Source: Apoda limacodes | Taxonomy: Eukaryota > Arthropoda > Insecta > Lepidoptera > Limacodidae | Reading direction: 5' to 3' | Assembly (NCBI GenBank): GCA_946406115.1 | Contig: OX291545.1 | Span: 28,267,153 to 28,331,152 of the forward strand | Length of the DNA: 64,000 nt | Shown here: in pieces, positions 11,948 to 25,314 of the stretch | Position numbering within the stretch: position 1 is the stretch's first letter | How the letters are laid out: the number at the start of each line of letters is the position of its first letter | The notes under the pieces: model-generated | Seen by the model: only the letters and a program-made list of their open reading frames with translations | Told to the model about the DNA's origin: nothing | The model's database searches: none | Position numbers and translations under genes: made by a program

Positions 11948-13854
11948 CTAATTAATACAATAATAAAAATATAGGTTACATACTAAATTGTACGAGGTTT
12001 TTTTTACAGTATTTTGACTAGGTTTAATAAAATGACATACTATATAAGTGTCTGTCTTCCACAATGGAAAAACAATTCTGAATTGATAACATAACAATTT
12101 TAAAGAAAATACAAACGATGCACTTATGTCACTCGAATACACAGTAAATGCATTATCAGTAAAACGCATACCAGAAGCTGATCACAATTGAATTTATTGT
12201 TTAAATAATTACATCCTGCATGACGCATGTACCCCACACGCGATTATCTATGGCAAGCAACCAGAAATTTCAGACCCCTAGTTAAGACTAGAATGTTCAA
12301 AGCAAAAGGCCAATTTCAATCAAATATTGTTTGCTACATTGAATTCAACAACATCAGACAGATACAAAAATGCGATGCAGTTTGACTCGTAATGCCACAG
12401 AATAAGATCTACTCGTTTAGAAAACAAGTATATTTGTAAGTTTGTAGGGTATATTTAATGGGGGTCCCCAAAACTTTAATACTTTAATGACTTTTTTATA
12501 GCTAGCCGTTTGGTGTTTGCTGGTTAAAAAATGGTTGGAAATGGATGTAAATTGGACTATTAGTCAATAAATCGTTCAGTTGTATTGATATATGAGTATC
12601 ACATTTTGCCTTCTGCGTGACCCGCAGTGGTAATTGAAATTTTTATAAAATTAAGATGGTATGCAGGCATAACAGCGTGTAAACGTTAGTGTACTACGTA
12701 CAGCAAATTTCTTAAATATATGCCCAACTTAATGATTAGAGCTGCATTAAAATATATATAGTCAGTAGATTTAGGTTTACAGGAATTTTAGTTTTTACTT
12801 TTGCCCAATCCTAACCTAGTTTTTATAGTTCGTCAGAACCTGGCAATGGGGGTATATCATTCTGTCCAAGGTCTTTTATTTTAGCGCTTATGACTTTAAA
12901 GCTGGTAATTTACGATGTATGGGACACATATATAAAGCCACCTTAGTTCATTTCATTTCACTGTATCTGAAACAGTGTTACAGCGATAGGCACACCCCCT
13001 GTCACGCAGGACGAAACTGACTGGTGAAATGAGGCTATTCCCTATATAATGATGTAGGCGTGTACCCAGTCACTGCTTTCCTTCTGTGGATTAAAACTGG
13101 AAAGATACATAATATATTACTGAACAAATAGAACGAAAAACAGTTTATTTATATACTTTAAATATTTTTATAGCAGATTTTTCATTTATTTATTTTACTC
13201 AAAAATGCTTGTAATGTGATCATTATTTTAATTACCCACTTGGCAAAGTCGAACTTCTAAGTTGGTTTTGTTTAAATTACTGGTATTATTTGATTAAAAC
13301 ACTATACAAGCCTTGGTACGCATTGACTGCGCTGCTGGCCAAGCTATGATGGCTGAAAACTTAGCTTAGCTACGTTTTATTCCATTTCTTGTTCATTATC
13401 AGCGCTGCCAGAAACGCAGTCATTACAAACCGCGACAGTGATGTACTTATTATTAATAATACAAATTTATTATTACATTTTTTAGATAACATAATAATTC
13501 ACTGTCATCTTCGTGATGATTTCTTAATTTTTATTTTCGTAATACCTACACAACATTTAGAATTATGTATGTACATTTGTTTTATTGCATATGTACATGT
13601 ATTTAGTATATTTCTTTAAGAAAATAGGCCAAAAGTTCCTCTTAAATTTGTAATAAAATACCAAAAAAATGTTAGTAGGTAACATTTTATTTATCTGAAA
13701 TTTTTTAGTTTTTCAAAATGTAATATTTCAGAAGGACAAGTTTCGTCCAACAATGCCCTTTCTAATAAAACACGCCTGCCTAATTTTAACCCTAACAATG
13801 CCCCAGCTCATCAGACCGACCCATTTGAATAAAGAACTAATGATTAATATCACC

Positions 13855-14020
13855 GAATCAGCCGACGAAATCTGACATTCGTCCCGTCGGGAGTACTTCG
13901 GGGCCACTCGGGTCGTTTCGTGCTCGGCAGGGGTTCGTCAACTAATCGTGATAATGTGTTTATTGAATTAGGAGGCGCGTGCGTCGACCACGCGCCGCTC
14001 TCCGGTTACACGTGGACTAC
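13855..14020. promoter_or_regulatory. GC-richer island, possible conserved non-coding element
   Basis: It has about twice the CG density of its surroundings, with GCCGACGAAATC, CGTCCCGTCGGGAGTACTTC, CGCGTGCGTCGACCACGCGC and ACACGTGG (an E-box-like CACGTG). No frame fits a known protein. A role in regulation is a guess from its composition and its position downstream of a developmental gene. Confidence 0.3.
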
Positions 14021-16199
14021 TGTATCATAGTTATGAGATTAAGTAGTATCGCTTGTTACTGATGATCGATCAACTTTTCTGGGAGTGTTTCACTGATTTC
14101 TTTGATATTGAAATGTAGTAATCTACAACGCCTTGGTAGTGAACGTTCACTTTTACTGTAAATAATAATTGATGATTATAAGGTATGAAAGGCGTTTTAT
14201 AAGGTTTGTTGCAGTAACAAAAATATGAAAGTTTTAATCGAAAATATATAAAAGAAAGGTATTTTTAGATGAGAGAGTGAACGTTCTAAGCTGTTAGAAT
14301 GTTTGTCAATTTTTCGAAAATTTAATTATGTTTGTTGAGATAATTTATGGAAAAAAAAATTGAAATTGAGGCAAAGAATATATTAGGTTAGTAAATAGGT
14401 AGGTACCGCATACGAAACAAAAGCCAAAAATAAGTTATTGTTTCAAAGCCATATTAACAATTAATTCTATAAGGAAAAAGTTTAAGGTCACACTGGACTT
14501 AATCAGCAATGCCGTATCGCACAAGTAAGGAAAATATTTAAACATTATTTCGAAATCTTATCAAAATTGGTGATTTTAATTGTTCATTAAATTTGTAACA
14601 ACAACTACTTTTTTTAAATATCAAGCATTAAATTACTAAAATAATTATCGACTGGGTCAATTTCTACAGTTTATATTTTTAATGTAGAAGTAAGCGTAAT
14701 ACTTGTTTGTCACGTTTTCACGGCTTATTCGATTTGGATAAAAAATTTCAACATGGCAGTAATGATTAATACCTATTTATTATCCCTATTAAGAGTAAAA
14801 AAAACCTGCACTTCAATCAAATCCCATGCAGCCAAAACCGCGTGTATTCAAGTCAAATAATTACCCAAATAAAATTGTACCAGATACCGATTAAAATAAA
14901 AAAAAGATGAGAACAAAAACTACGAACATAAGAAAAAAAAGATATAAAGTGAAAACAATGCAGGTGTCGAATTACTGGAAACGAAACGAGTAGCGAAAGA
15001 GGGTTGGGGACATTAATCTAATTACTTTTCTCTCTCGGGAGCGTCTAATATTGTATAGGAGAGAAGTAGACGACCTCCCAGCATACAAATTCAAGTGTCA
15101 TTTTTTCGCGTGAGAAAAAATCTCAAGTCTGATTTTTGTGTTGCTGTCCCTAGTGAGATCCTGTTACATGTATCGCGAAAATATAAAATATAAATCTGTG
15201 GTGTAAATATACTTTTATATTTTTCCTTTGTTGACAAAGTTACCAAGATTTGCTATAATATTGTACTACTGAAAATGAAAAATATACTACGTAAATTACA
15301 TGTAGTGGTATATAAACCTATAGTATTGAGACATGGTAACAAATATATAGCCTCAATTAAATAATTTATTTACCTTTATTTATGGTTAGGTACTTTTTAT
15401 ATCTTGTGTAATTATTGATTGTGATTATTATAGGGTTGTGATGTAATCTTTTTTAAGTTTGCAGTATGTGCAGCAGAAATATTTAAACAACTTGTCTTAT
15501 TTTTTGTTTGACTATTTGTCCTGTGCGCAGTATGCGTTACTTATTAAAGAACCACTGATATGACTTCTCAGGTTTTGTTTCTGCGGAACCACGGACGTCA
15601 GTTAATTATTTACTATTATAGTACTTATTTTATTTAAGTAGAGGCACAGTACTAATACAATTTGCATCCATAAATCATACAAGATATACCAGAATTTGTT
15701 ATGGTAAAAAAGATAATAAAAGAATTAAGCTAGGAATATATGTTAACTACTTACTACCTATAAGGAAAAAAACAAAAATTTCTAAAATAACAAATTAGTC
15801 TTTTGATTATTGAATCATTACATTCTATTATATAATTAAAAATTGCTACAAATAACTTAAATGTAGCTTAAATAATTAAAATAGGAAAACTCCCTGGATT
15901 TTGCTGCTAGGTGACAAAGTGGCCAGAAAACTGGCAGTGCTGCCAGCCTTCTTAATTTTTGGAAATGGAGACCAATCGCTTGGTTATTAACGTATGAAAA
16001 CGATGGGCACTCAGTCCCTAAGATCCCATAGTCTGCTCTACTAAAAAAAACATAAACCGAGTAACTAACTTTTAAAAAAACCTTAAAACATCATGGAACC
16101 AAGCCACCTAAAGAATATATTTCATTTTCGATCTAAAAAGTGTAATAAATCGAACTACTCCAACCTTCTTACATTGTCTGGACGATTAAAAGAAAACGC

Positions 16200-16440
16200 C
16201 ACTAAAATCGAAGTAAGTATCTTAAGACTCCGAGGAGACTGGTCCTTAATTAAACTCGGGGCACGTAGCGCTCCTTGATTCAGTCCCCCCGAGGCAAGAC
16301 GACACCCCATCCCAGTTTGTGGACTCTCCCCCTTCCTTATGGATCGCTTAGATTTCCACCCCCTTAGGTTGTGTGGATAGAATACTTGAAGTCTGGAATC
16401 TTGTACGGGGAATCGGGTTTTGGAGATTGAACGGTTGACT
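16200..16440. promoter_or_regulatory. GC-richer island, possible conserved non-coding element
   Basis: It contains CTCGGGGCACGTAGCGCTCC, CCCCCGAGGCAAGACGACAC and long pyrimidine runs. The plus-strand frame that enters it (16093-16278) is not recognised. Its composition stands out, but function is unknown. Confidence 0.25.
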
Positions 16441-16589
16441 TAAGAGTTGCTTTTATTTCTTAGAAAAAAATAAATAAACACAAAATTGGAAAACAAAAAC
16501 GGATAAAAATATGGTTATATTATGTATGTAGGTAAGTATATGGTTTGTAATAAATAATTTGATTTTTAGTAACTAACCACATAAGTTAG

Positions 16590-16735
16590 CCTTTTTAGGG
16601 TTCCATCGAAAAAATGGTAAAAAAAATTTATTATATGTGGTGAGATTTCGGTCTGTCTGTATTTCACAGCTATTTTTCTTAGCAACTATAAATGCTTAAA
16701 ATTTGGTACAATTGTAGAATTTGCGGGCCCGCACC
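16590..16735 (+). mobile_element. Partial copy of the GGGTTCCGTA element
   Basis: CCTTTTTAGGGTTCCATCG, TTTCGGTCTGTCTGTATTTC and AAATTTGGTACAATTGTAG follow the order of the left part of the element at 24588. The right half is missing. Confidence 0.5.
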
Positions 16736-19700
16736 TATGTTATAAATAATTATAATTTATAGTTTTGCAATCCAAAATGGCAAGTAGGGAGAGTATTATT
16801 TGAACGAGGTTTGATTTCAAATTTCAAAACTATTTATTACATAATTTTAAGTGCCAATTTATAATTTCTGATTTATAGGCAAAAATGTAAAAAAAAAGAC
16901 ACCCCCTTATCTCTGTAGCTAATGAGCCGATATATTTAAAATACATGTAAATAATATATTTGTCTTAATATTTTATAGAAAAATAGAGAAAAGTTTTGAA
17001 ATATAATAGTTTGTGAGTTAAAAAAATAGGTATAGAAGTATATAATGTTATTCTCAAATTTGATTTATTTTTTAATTTTGCCTTTGTTTAATTTTGCTTA
17101 GCTTTTCCGATAGGCAGATGTGACTGGGCCAAGAGCCTACCTTCTTCGGTTCTTATATCGAATTATCTGCATTATAGCTCTATTTTGTATTCTCATTACA
17201 CTTCTGAAGTCCAATTACGACACGACAAGGTATTTTTAAAAAGTTGTAACGTCTAAACAATTTACCAAGAAAAAGGTTTCAAAATGTAATCAGGGAGGCT
17301 GTTATTAGAAACTTTAGAACATTTTGCACGTTGTAAACAGTCATTACGAAGCAAATTACACATTCTTACTTTGTTCATACCAATCTCCTTTTGATATTTT
17401 TTTTTTAAAAAGTTTAATGATGAACTTTAGGGTACAGATTATGTTTTAAATTTTATCACCTTTTTTAAGGTAATAATCTGTATTTTTTAAATTTGTTAGT
17501 TAATGTACCAGTATGCTTAATTCCATAATTAAAAACGTTTTTAATAACAATTTTCAAGAGCAATTGAATTAATAAAATAATGGTAATGTAGATTATTATA
17601 TTAGGTGATTAGGTAAATGCTTTTCAAGTTCCTTACTGCGCGCCACGGCTGCAAAAGTCAGGAAAAAATAAAATAAAATTAAAAAGAGGTAAAAGCACCG
17701 TTGTGTAATTATTTCGAGCGCTAATGTGCCACTTGTTTATTCCCTGCCTAATTAAGGGAAGGAAGAGTTTTTAAAAAACTTTTATGAGGGCGGTTTTGGT
17801 ATCAAACATTCATGAGATGGACGAGGAATCGCTAGATTATTTTCTTTTATTTACATTTTAAAAATGTTAGTAGGAAATTGCTTCTTTAAGCTTAAACTAG
17901 ATTTAGCTAGAAAATTAAGCTTTTTAACAGGCTTTCCATTACCAAAACAACCTTTAAAAACCTTTTTAGAAAATAATTGATTTAAATATGTAATATGGTT
18001 ACCGTACCTACATCAAGATTTTTGGGCGAAACAAATATTTTTAAGTCACTGTGGTAAACAGAAATATCTGCTGCTTAGTTTCAGTTGAGAAAAAATACTT
18101 AATATCTGGGAGAAAAAGATACTTAAAACCTTAAATGCACCGTAAATATATTCTGAAGACACATCCAACTACACCTAACACAATTAAGCATGCAAAAAAA
18201 AAAATTGTAACCAAATTTCATTACAAAGTTGTATTGCAGTGTACACAACACAGCTAACCTGTAAAATTATATCAAAATCTATGGGAAGGTGACAGAATTA
18301 TAAGGTTTAGGCCTTTACGTTAGGCTTTTAGGTTTTTGTGGCTTTGGAACCCCAAAAAAGAGACAATAAATTTTAGTTTTTAGCTAAGTTACACAATCCT
18401 AAGCTCTAATATTTACTTTTAGTAGCGTATTCCCAGTTCAACGCTCAATTAGCAGAGAAGTACTCCCGTAGGCGAGGTGACAAATCGCAGGCCTCGGTGC
18501 TACCTCTCGACATTGACTAATCACCGACCGTTTAATTTAGAGGGAGTAATTATAAATAAAATTTCGACAATAAATTGTCTGGGGGCGCATTAATCAAGAA
18601 GTTGGGACACTGATTAAAATGCCGTTCGGGCAACTATTTGCTAAGTTGATCTAGTTAATAATTCATGAGTAGGGGAAGAGAGCAATGAGGGATCAGGTGT
18701 GGTAAGGTGTGTGGTATATGTAGGTACTTATTTTGGGTAATTTAGAATCAATTAAGGATTGTCTTCGGTACTTTCATCTCTTTGATCTTTAACTTGCTAT
18801 TAAGTAATATCTATATCTCTATTAACACATTTCTATAGTAGATTTAGTATTATTAAAATGTTTTGTACATTCAAATATTCATGTTTTGTATATTAGGTAC
18901 CTACTATAATATGCGTTTCATTTTAGAGTAAAAGAAATAAAAAAATATATGTAAATTATTTTACTCTTAACTAAGCAGGTCCATGACGGTTTATGTGTAG
19001 CTACCTTCAGGTATTAACATATCTGATGTAGGGATAAAGTTTTATGAATAAATATATTGCACGATTAGCTTTCGCGGACATAATTTTTTGGGTGTAAATG
19101 AGATTAAATAACAAATCTTTAATGTTAACTTAATTGTTATCGCATTTGGACCTACCTAAGGATATAATCCTTAAAAAAAATAGAAAATTTAAAATATATT
19201 AGTGACTACTGGATTCGTGACTCCGAATTAGTGTTTAGAATATTTTGATCTCAATGTCTTTTTTAATTTGAAATCAGGGAGGGGCGGGTAGTATTTCAAA
19301 TACTTGTAATTGAAATAAGCTTTTGAATTAATATTATGTATTTTAATCATTACCAAAACATAATTTATAATTAGTATTTTAAAAACTTATTGCTTTAAAA
19401 TACCTTAAGCAATCGAGATTAATTAACTTTGGACTTTATTTTTCTCCATTTTTCTAAAACACGCATTTTTTTTCTCAGCAATTTTTATCTGCTCTTTATC
19501 TTTCTAGCAGCTTTTATCCTAAGAACCAAATATTCAAACATTGCCTGCAATAAGCATACACAAATAGAAAAAAATTACACTGTGTGACACGATTTTTCTA
19601 ACATAAATAAGATTACGTGATTTGAATTCCTTATTCCATTGTTGAAAACATTGTCAATTGATATGGTTGTCTAACACGTCACGTTTCTAAGTTATAGTGT

Positions 19701-22700
19701 CAATACTATTTACGTGTACCCTCGTAAAAAACAAAAGATCAAACGTTGTTAATTGCAGATTTCTTTTAATACTGAAGTCTGTACGACTATAAATTAAAAG
19801 TTTTAGTGGTCTTAAGATAATTCTAACAGTTTATTTGGGTAATCATAACATTTTTTTCGAAAGTCATGAAGAAAAGTAACCACCGCAAGTGTTTAAATCA
19901 TTTGTTTGTAATGAAAGAGGATTCTACTCTTCACAAGAGGCAAAGTTAATATTTCATCATTTTCTTTTGGAATATTTGGCTCATTTTTTATATTGACCAC
20001 TTAAACCTCAGCTATTTTGATTCGTTGTCACTTGTCAATATATATAACATTTTTTTTGTGTAAAATTAATAATTTAAATAAAAAATATGATATACAATTT
20101 TGATACTGTCTTTATTTATTTATAGTACATCAATTTATCATAACTTTAAAATGATACGTGTTACAAAAAATCTATTTAAGTTTTTCTGTTCAGCAGGTTT
20201 ATTTTGATAAAAAATAGCCGTTTCATTAAATGTTAGAGCACAAAAAAAAAAATTTGTCACACAGTGTTATTAATAATGAAGTAAATTAAAAAATATGATG
20301 GGTGTGACATTCTTTTACGATCAAAGGCTCTAAGTGATGTGTAATTTGTATCATTAAATTATACTTATTATTGTATTATATGAAATCGGGGTTTTTTAGA
20401 TAACAATAGAATCTAAAGTATAAGAGCTATGCAATTGAAACTGTATATGTTTAATAAGTCTACTATTGACATGATATCTCGAGAATCTTTTTAATCTGGT
20501 ATAATTCGAAACCATGAAGGTTCAAAAAAACCGAAGAAGCGCGTCGAGATGCTTGTCTTTAACATTAAATACAAGACATAACATAACATCACGCCTGTTC
20601 CTGAAAGGGGTTTGCAGCATTAATCCTTCCACAACACCTAATACTTCCAATTCCTTTTATCATGGCATACTTCTTTGATTTATCGACTCGTATTAAAGAT
20701 CACATAATTACTCATTAGACTGGTCACAGTACTTTTCTGAGAACGGGCTCAGTTTGAGCTACAATTTGAAATACATAACCGAGGTCTATTTTCTTAACAA
20801 TTAATGTTTGTATTCCATACTGTGATAACGTCTCACGATAAACCAACATCTATAGTATCTACAACATGTGCCCCAATAACTAACCAAACCCTTCAGCTTC
20901 TGTTTCAGTCACACTTATTGTTTTTCATGGTAACGTCTCGCTTCCACTCACTGTCAAAGCAATGAAAACGGCGAATCTATGCGTTTGAATCACGGACGAT
21001 AGAACTCCCTCCCTTACTAAATGAAGTAGGGAGAGGAGTAGGTATCTCAACGGGTTCGGAAGGAGAGTACAAGATTGAGGGTACTGAAATATATTGCTTT
21101 ATTATTTTGACAGTGGAAGCAACTATGTACATAAGTGCGTTGAGTTGAGAACAAATTAAAATAGAATAGCTAAATGTAGAAAAATGGTGGACGCCACTAT
21201 TACTGAATTTCTATTTATTGACTTAATAAATCCCTGTAGCACTGATATATTCGTGGTTTTTGTTGTTGGAAGTTGAGAAATATTTGTTTTCATCTCAGTG
21301 TTGCAATTTTCAGTCATTTGACTTAAAGGAGACCACTTCTAAAGTTTTAAATACCTACTTTAAAACTTGATTTAAATTATTTAGTGTATATCAAGTGTAA
21401 TTTCATAATAAGTTTTATTACACCAATAAAATAGAGTTAAACTGATCTTTTAACGATAGTTTCTAAACTGACTTTTTTTTTTATTTTATCAGATCCACAC
21501 TGAATATACCCCGGAAGTTAAGGTATTCTTGGATAGAAAAAAAACATCCCAATTGATGCTGAAATGATGTTATACAACACACAAGAAAAAAAAAAATTCC
21601 TCCTTTTTTGAAGTCGGTTTATATTTGGTAGGTGCCAATTACAGTGGTATTTTTTTTCAAAATATTGCGTTTCTACAAAACATAAACTACAATTAAAGTA
21701 AACTTAAAAAGCAAAACCCCATCCATATACAAAATTTCATCCAAAAAGGTTAGAGCCGTATCCACGATACATAAATATATTTCAAAATACACATATGTAC
21801 AATTTTACAACAGTTATAGCATACAAATCGTATATTTTGTTTATCATAGACTTACCTGTTATATATATACCTACACAAAGTATTTAGTTAATTCATCCTG
21901 TATGTAACATTGTTCTTGAGAAGCTTTCCGTGATAGTGAGCTTTAAGAAGACCGTTACTCAGTTTATTTGCGCTATAAAACGAAAGCTATCGACTTCAGC
22001 TTTGCTTTTATAACTTCCGTTTATTACTAAGCTACACTTCGTTATAAGATAAATCTTTGATTTTCTATCACCATTTAAGTTAAGTAAGTTATAGTATTTC
22101 TATGAGACATAAGTTATGTGGTAAAATGTAGATATATAGGTAATTAACCTACCTTTAATATAGTTTATAGCAATTTAGTTTCAAATTAATATTTTATTGC
22201 TAGTAAACTGTAACTTAATTTTTACAAAATAATCTTTTGGTATATCCTTGTGTTTTTTTACTAAGAAAAAAAAAACATGATGAAACTAGAGAAAGATGAG
22301 TGTAATATGCAGAATATTTTTGTCTCTATGGTCTTTAATTAATACCATAAAAATAAATATAATAAAAATTTCTAACTTTGCAATGATAACTTAACTAAGT
22401 TAAATTCCTACCTAGTCAAAAGATTTTGCAAGCAATTTAATCTCTTCAAAAAGCAAACTGGTCTATCAAAATCTTGAAAACACTTAAGGATACAACAATA
22501 TGTAGTGAAGTCGAATCTTATCTACCAACTTAAGTGTTAGAGAGACAACGAGATGGAGATCGCAACATCTTATATTCATGAATGGCCTAACGAGGGGTAT
22601 AGGGTCTTAAAGTTTAGAGAATATTCAGAAATACATCGATTTATGTATATTGACTGACAATCTAGCTCTGTTTGCGACGTAAGGAAATAATACACCAGAG

Positions 22701-23471
22701 TAAAAAACTGCAGAACAAAAAGTCCATGGTAACTCTGGGTCCAGATTAAAGTATTGTACGTCCTTCAACATCCTTCAAACTTAGTAATTGTCAACGAACT
22801 GTTCTGCAGTTTGTCAGAAAAAAAACTGTTATTTAAAAAAATATTAATCAATAAATGTGATCGACTTGAATTGCTTGACGCTGCGAATGGCTGTGTGTAT
22901 CAGTAACCTAATCCACCCCTGTAATGTATCCACAAGAGTCTCAAGGCGTCCTCACTTCGTATTATAAAACACCCACCTAGCTCATCTTAGGTGTTAATGT
23001 ACATTAATTATGTGGCTAGGGGGGACAGGGGTAACGGCTTAAGATGTTATGACAGAGTTTCCACTTTGAATTATGGCGGCTAAAGTAAATGGATTTGGTA
23101 AGGAATTTCGGTTTAAATTATTGTTGTTGTCGGACTCGGTTTATTGGAGTAACTTGGGGAAATTAATTTGTTTGTAATTTATCGACGTGAACTGGTTTAA
23201 TTATTCAATAATTACTTTAACAATATAATTTAACATTTAAATATGTGATACCTAAATCTGCTTTGTGTATGTGGGTCACATAGATGTATTGGTGGGTCAT
23301 AGTAGTCTAAGCTGAGTTATCTGAGTGTTTAGGAAGATCCATAGAGTTAATTTATAGATTATACGTATACATGTTAAGTGCCGAAATGATTAATAAGAGT
23401 TAAATTTCACTTGAAATCAGAGTAAGTATAAGAACATTATAGTGATTTGGCTTAGTCTATTTCTTTCTATC
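16736..23471. other. Long non-coding stretch, probably within the 3' part of the gene
   Basis: I looked here on the minus strand for an exon with fingers 5 and 6 (KPHKC, SSNLITH, QRKVDLRRH) and saw none. A GC-richer island lies at 18440-18660 (CCCGTAGGCGAGGTGACAAA, GGGGGCGCATTAATC) and weaker ones at 20985-21060 and 22900-23060. The rest is AT-rich. Confidence 0.4.
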
Positions 23472-23705
23472 TTAATAATATATATAGATCTCGTGTCACA
23501 ATGTTTGTCCTCAATGGACTCCTAAACTACTGAACCGATTTTGATCAAACTTCGTAAATATCTGTTATTTGATCCAACTTAAAAGATAGGATAGTTTTTA
23601 TCTCGATATGTCAAGTGCGAGCCGGACTCGGGCACTATAGGTAAAAACCAACTTTCGCCGGGTACAGAGGGACGGCAGCGGAACAACGTTCGCCGGGACA
23701 GCTAG
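23472..23705 (+). mobile_element. Non-autonomous Helitron-like element next to the zinc-finger exon
   Basis: It starts near TATATAGATCTCGTGTCACA and contains the common stretch CCTAAACTACTGAACCGATTT. It ends AACGTTCGCCGGGACAGCTAG followed by T, the CTAG-T end typical of lepidopteran Helitron-like repeats. Relatives lie at 11785-11947 and, inverted, at 29715-29925. No Rep/helicase coding is present. Confidence 0.7.
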
Positions 23706-23751
23706 TAGGTATATTTTTTTTTAATTCTTTATAAAATATGTTATCACTTAC

Positions 23752-23933
23752 CAGTATGAATGTATGTGTGTTTCTTCATGTCCGATTTCTGATGGAATCT
23801 CTTTCCGCAGTATTGGCACGGGTAGGGCCTGGTGTCTGAGTGGATAAGGAGGTGCGTGGATAGCGTGCTGGATCTCTTAAATGTTTTCCCACACTGCTTG
23901 CACTCAAAGATCTTCTCTGTGCTATGGACAGCC
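23752..23933 (-). CDS. sens: senseless/GFI1-family transcription factor, exon with zinc fingers 3-4
   Basis: The acceptor (TTTTACAG before 23933) and donor (GTAAGT after 23752) bound 182 bases. These complete Lys231, add 60 codons (232-291), and leave one G for the next exon. The exon encodes the second His of finger 2 (H234), finger 3 (C242, C245, H258, H262; [14 protein letters not shown]) and finger 4 (C270, C273, H286, H290; [15 protein letters not shown]). They are joined by the unusual linker SDTRPYP, a signature of the GFI1/Senseless family. The family normally continues TGEKPHKC into two more DNA-binding fingers. The leftover G fits a following GT GAG (Gly-Glu), but that exon was not found in the window, so the gene is incomplete here. 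A Helitron-like element ends 46 bases past the donor. Confidence 0.95.
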
Positions 23934-25314
23934 CTGTAAAATTAGTTAACATGTAATTGCAATATAGTATTCCTCTATTATTAAAGTTACTGTTATTAAA
24001 GTTACTGTTATTAGAGTTTGCTAATCAAGACTTTTAAGTAAACGGTTTAACGGTTTAATTAAGACGTAAACGGTTGTAGAGTCACGATGTGTGGCATAGG
24101 TATTTCTCATGTGTACAAAGTTTGTGCAAAAATTCCTGTCTTAGTTTCTGGGTGCACATCAAAGTATACAAAGTTCACATGTTTGTCTAGCCTGTCCCAC
24201 TTGCAGAAGTCCAGTTTCGGGTGTAGGTATTACTGAGCAGAACGAGCTTCTTTGTGTAAGGATAGTTAAGACTGACGAAAGACCCTACCCGCAAGGTAGG
24301 AATCTTGAATAATCGGGGATTTTTGTCTATTCGTTAAACTGTAAGCGCAAAGTTTTGCAAAGCATGTGCCACAGAAACACTCGTTTGCGACGAAATTATT
24401 TTATTGGGTTTATTTATATTGGGTTCGAAACAAGTCAAAGGAATCCGATATTCAAAAATAAGTTTAGCCGCAATTCAATTGAATAACATTATTTAAATAT
24501 ATAAAGTGTTCAAATCTTGGAAGCTTTGTCTGGCGCAAGAGAACCCAGTGACAGACAGACATCGAACAAACACACCATAAAAATTCATTTTTAGGGTTCC
24601 GTATCCAAATGGCAAAAAACGGAACCCTTATAGATTCGTCATGTCTGTCTGTCTGTCTGTCCGTGCGTATGTCACAGGCACTTTTATCCGAAACTATAAG
24701 AACAATATTGTTGAAACTTGGTAAGGTGATGTATTCTGTGAACTGCATTAAGATTTCCACACAAAAATAGAAAAAAAACAATAAATTTTTGGGGTTCCCC
24801 ATACTTAGGACTGGAACTCAAAATTTTTTTCTTCATCAAACATCAAACTCATACGTGTGGGGTATCTCTGGATAGGTTTTCAAAAATGAAATTGAGGTTT
24901 CTAATATAATTTTTTTCTAAACTGAATAGTTTGCGCAAGTGACACTTCTTATGTGGTAAAATGTGTGTAACTTCCCCCCCCCCCCTGTAACTTCTAAAAT
25001 AAGAGAATGATAAAACTAAAAAAAATATATGATGTACATTACCATGCAAACTTCCACCGAAAATTGGTTTGAACGAGATCTAGTAAGTAGTTTTTGTTTA
25101 ATACGTCATAAATCATTAACCGCAATTTACCTTTCATTCAATCAACTCAACTGTAAAAATATTTTTGTTAGTAGATTATGTACGGAACCCTCGGTGCGCG
25201 ACTCCAACTCGAACTTGGCCGGTTTTTTTAAGCGTACGGTAATCTAGAAATTGCCAAATCAATATCATTGACCTATCACATAGTAAATAAATCAGAAATT
25301 AGGTATTTACTCAC
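23934..25314 (-). other. Short intron between the two zinc-finger exons
   Basis: This 1381-base intron has a GTGAGT donor and a TTTTACAG acceptor. It splits a Lys codon inside finger 2, between its two histidines. About 640 of its bases are one dispersed repeat (24588-25229). A short tandem (TATTAAAGTTACTGT, about two copies near 23984-24012) lies close to the acceptor. No other coding potential is seen. Confidence 0.85.
24588..25229. mobile_element. GGGTTCCGTA / CTTGGCCGG dispersed element, near full length
   Basis: The left end reads TTTTTAGGGTTCCGTATCC, followed by AACGGAACCCTTATAG and a GTCTGTCTGTCTGTC run. The right end reads TACGGAACCCTCGGTGCGCG followed by CTTGGCCGGTTTTTTT. I know this pattern as a very common non-autonomous repeat in moth and butterfly genomes. 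It contains a 12-base C run near 24976. It lies wholly within the intron between the zinc-finger exons. No coding sequence is visible in it. Confidence 0.8.

Larger units (their letters stand above)
11948..16589. other. Non-coding stretch with two GC-richer islands
   Basis: It is mostly AT-rich. Islands at 13855-14020 and 16200-16440 are described separately. No coding exon or zinc-finger motif was recognised on the minus strand. Confidence 0.4.

Noticed and set aside
24464..25247. Frames of 112 and 72 codons inside the intron
   Set aside because: Both run through the GGGTTCCGTA repeat, including its GTCTGTCTGTC run.
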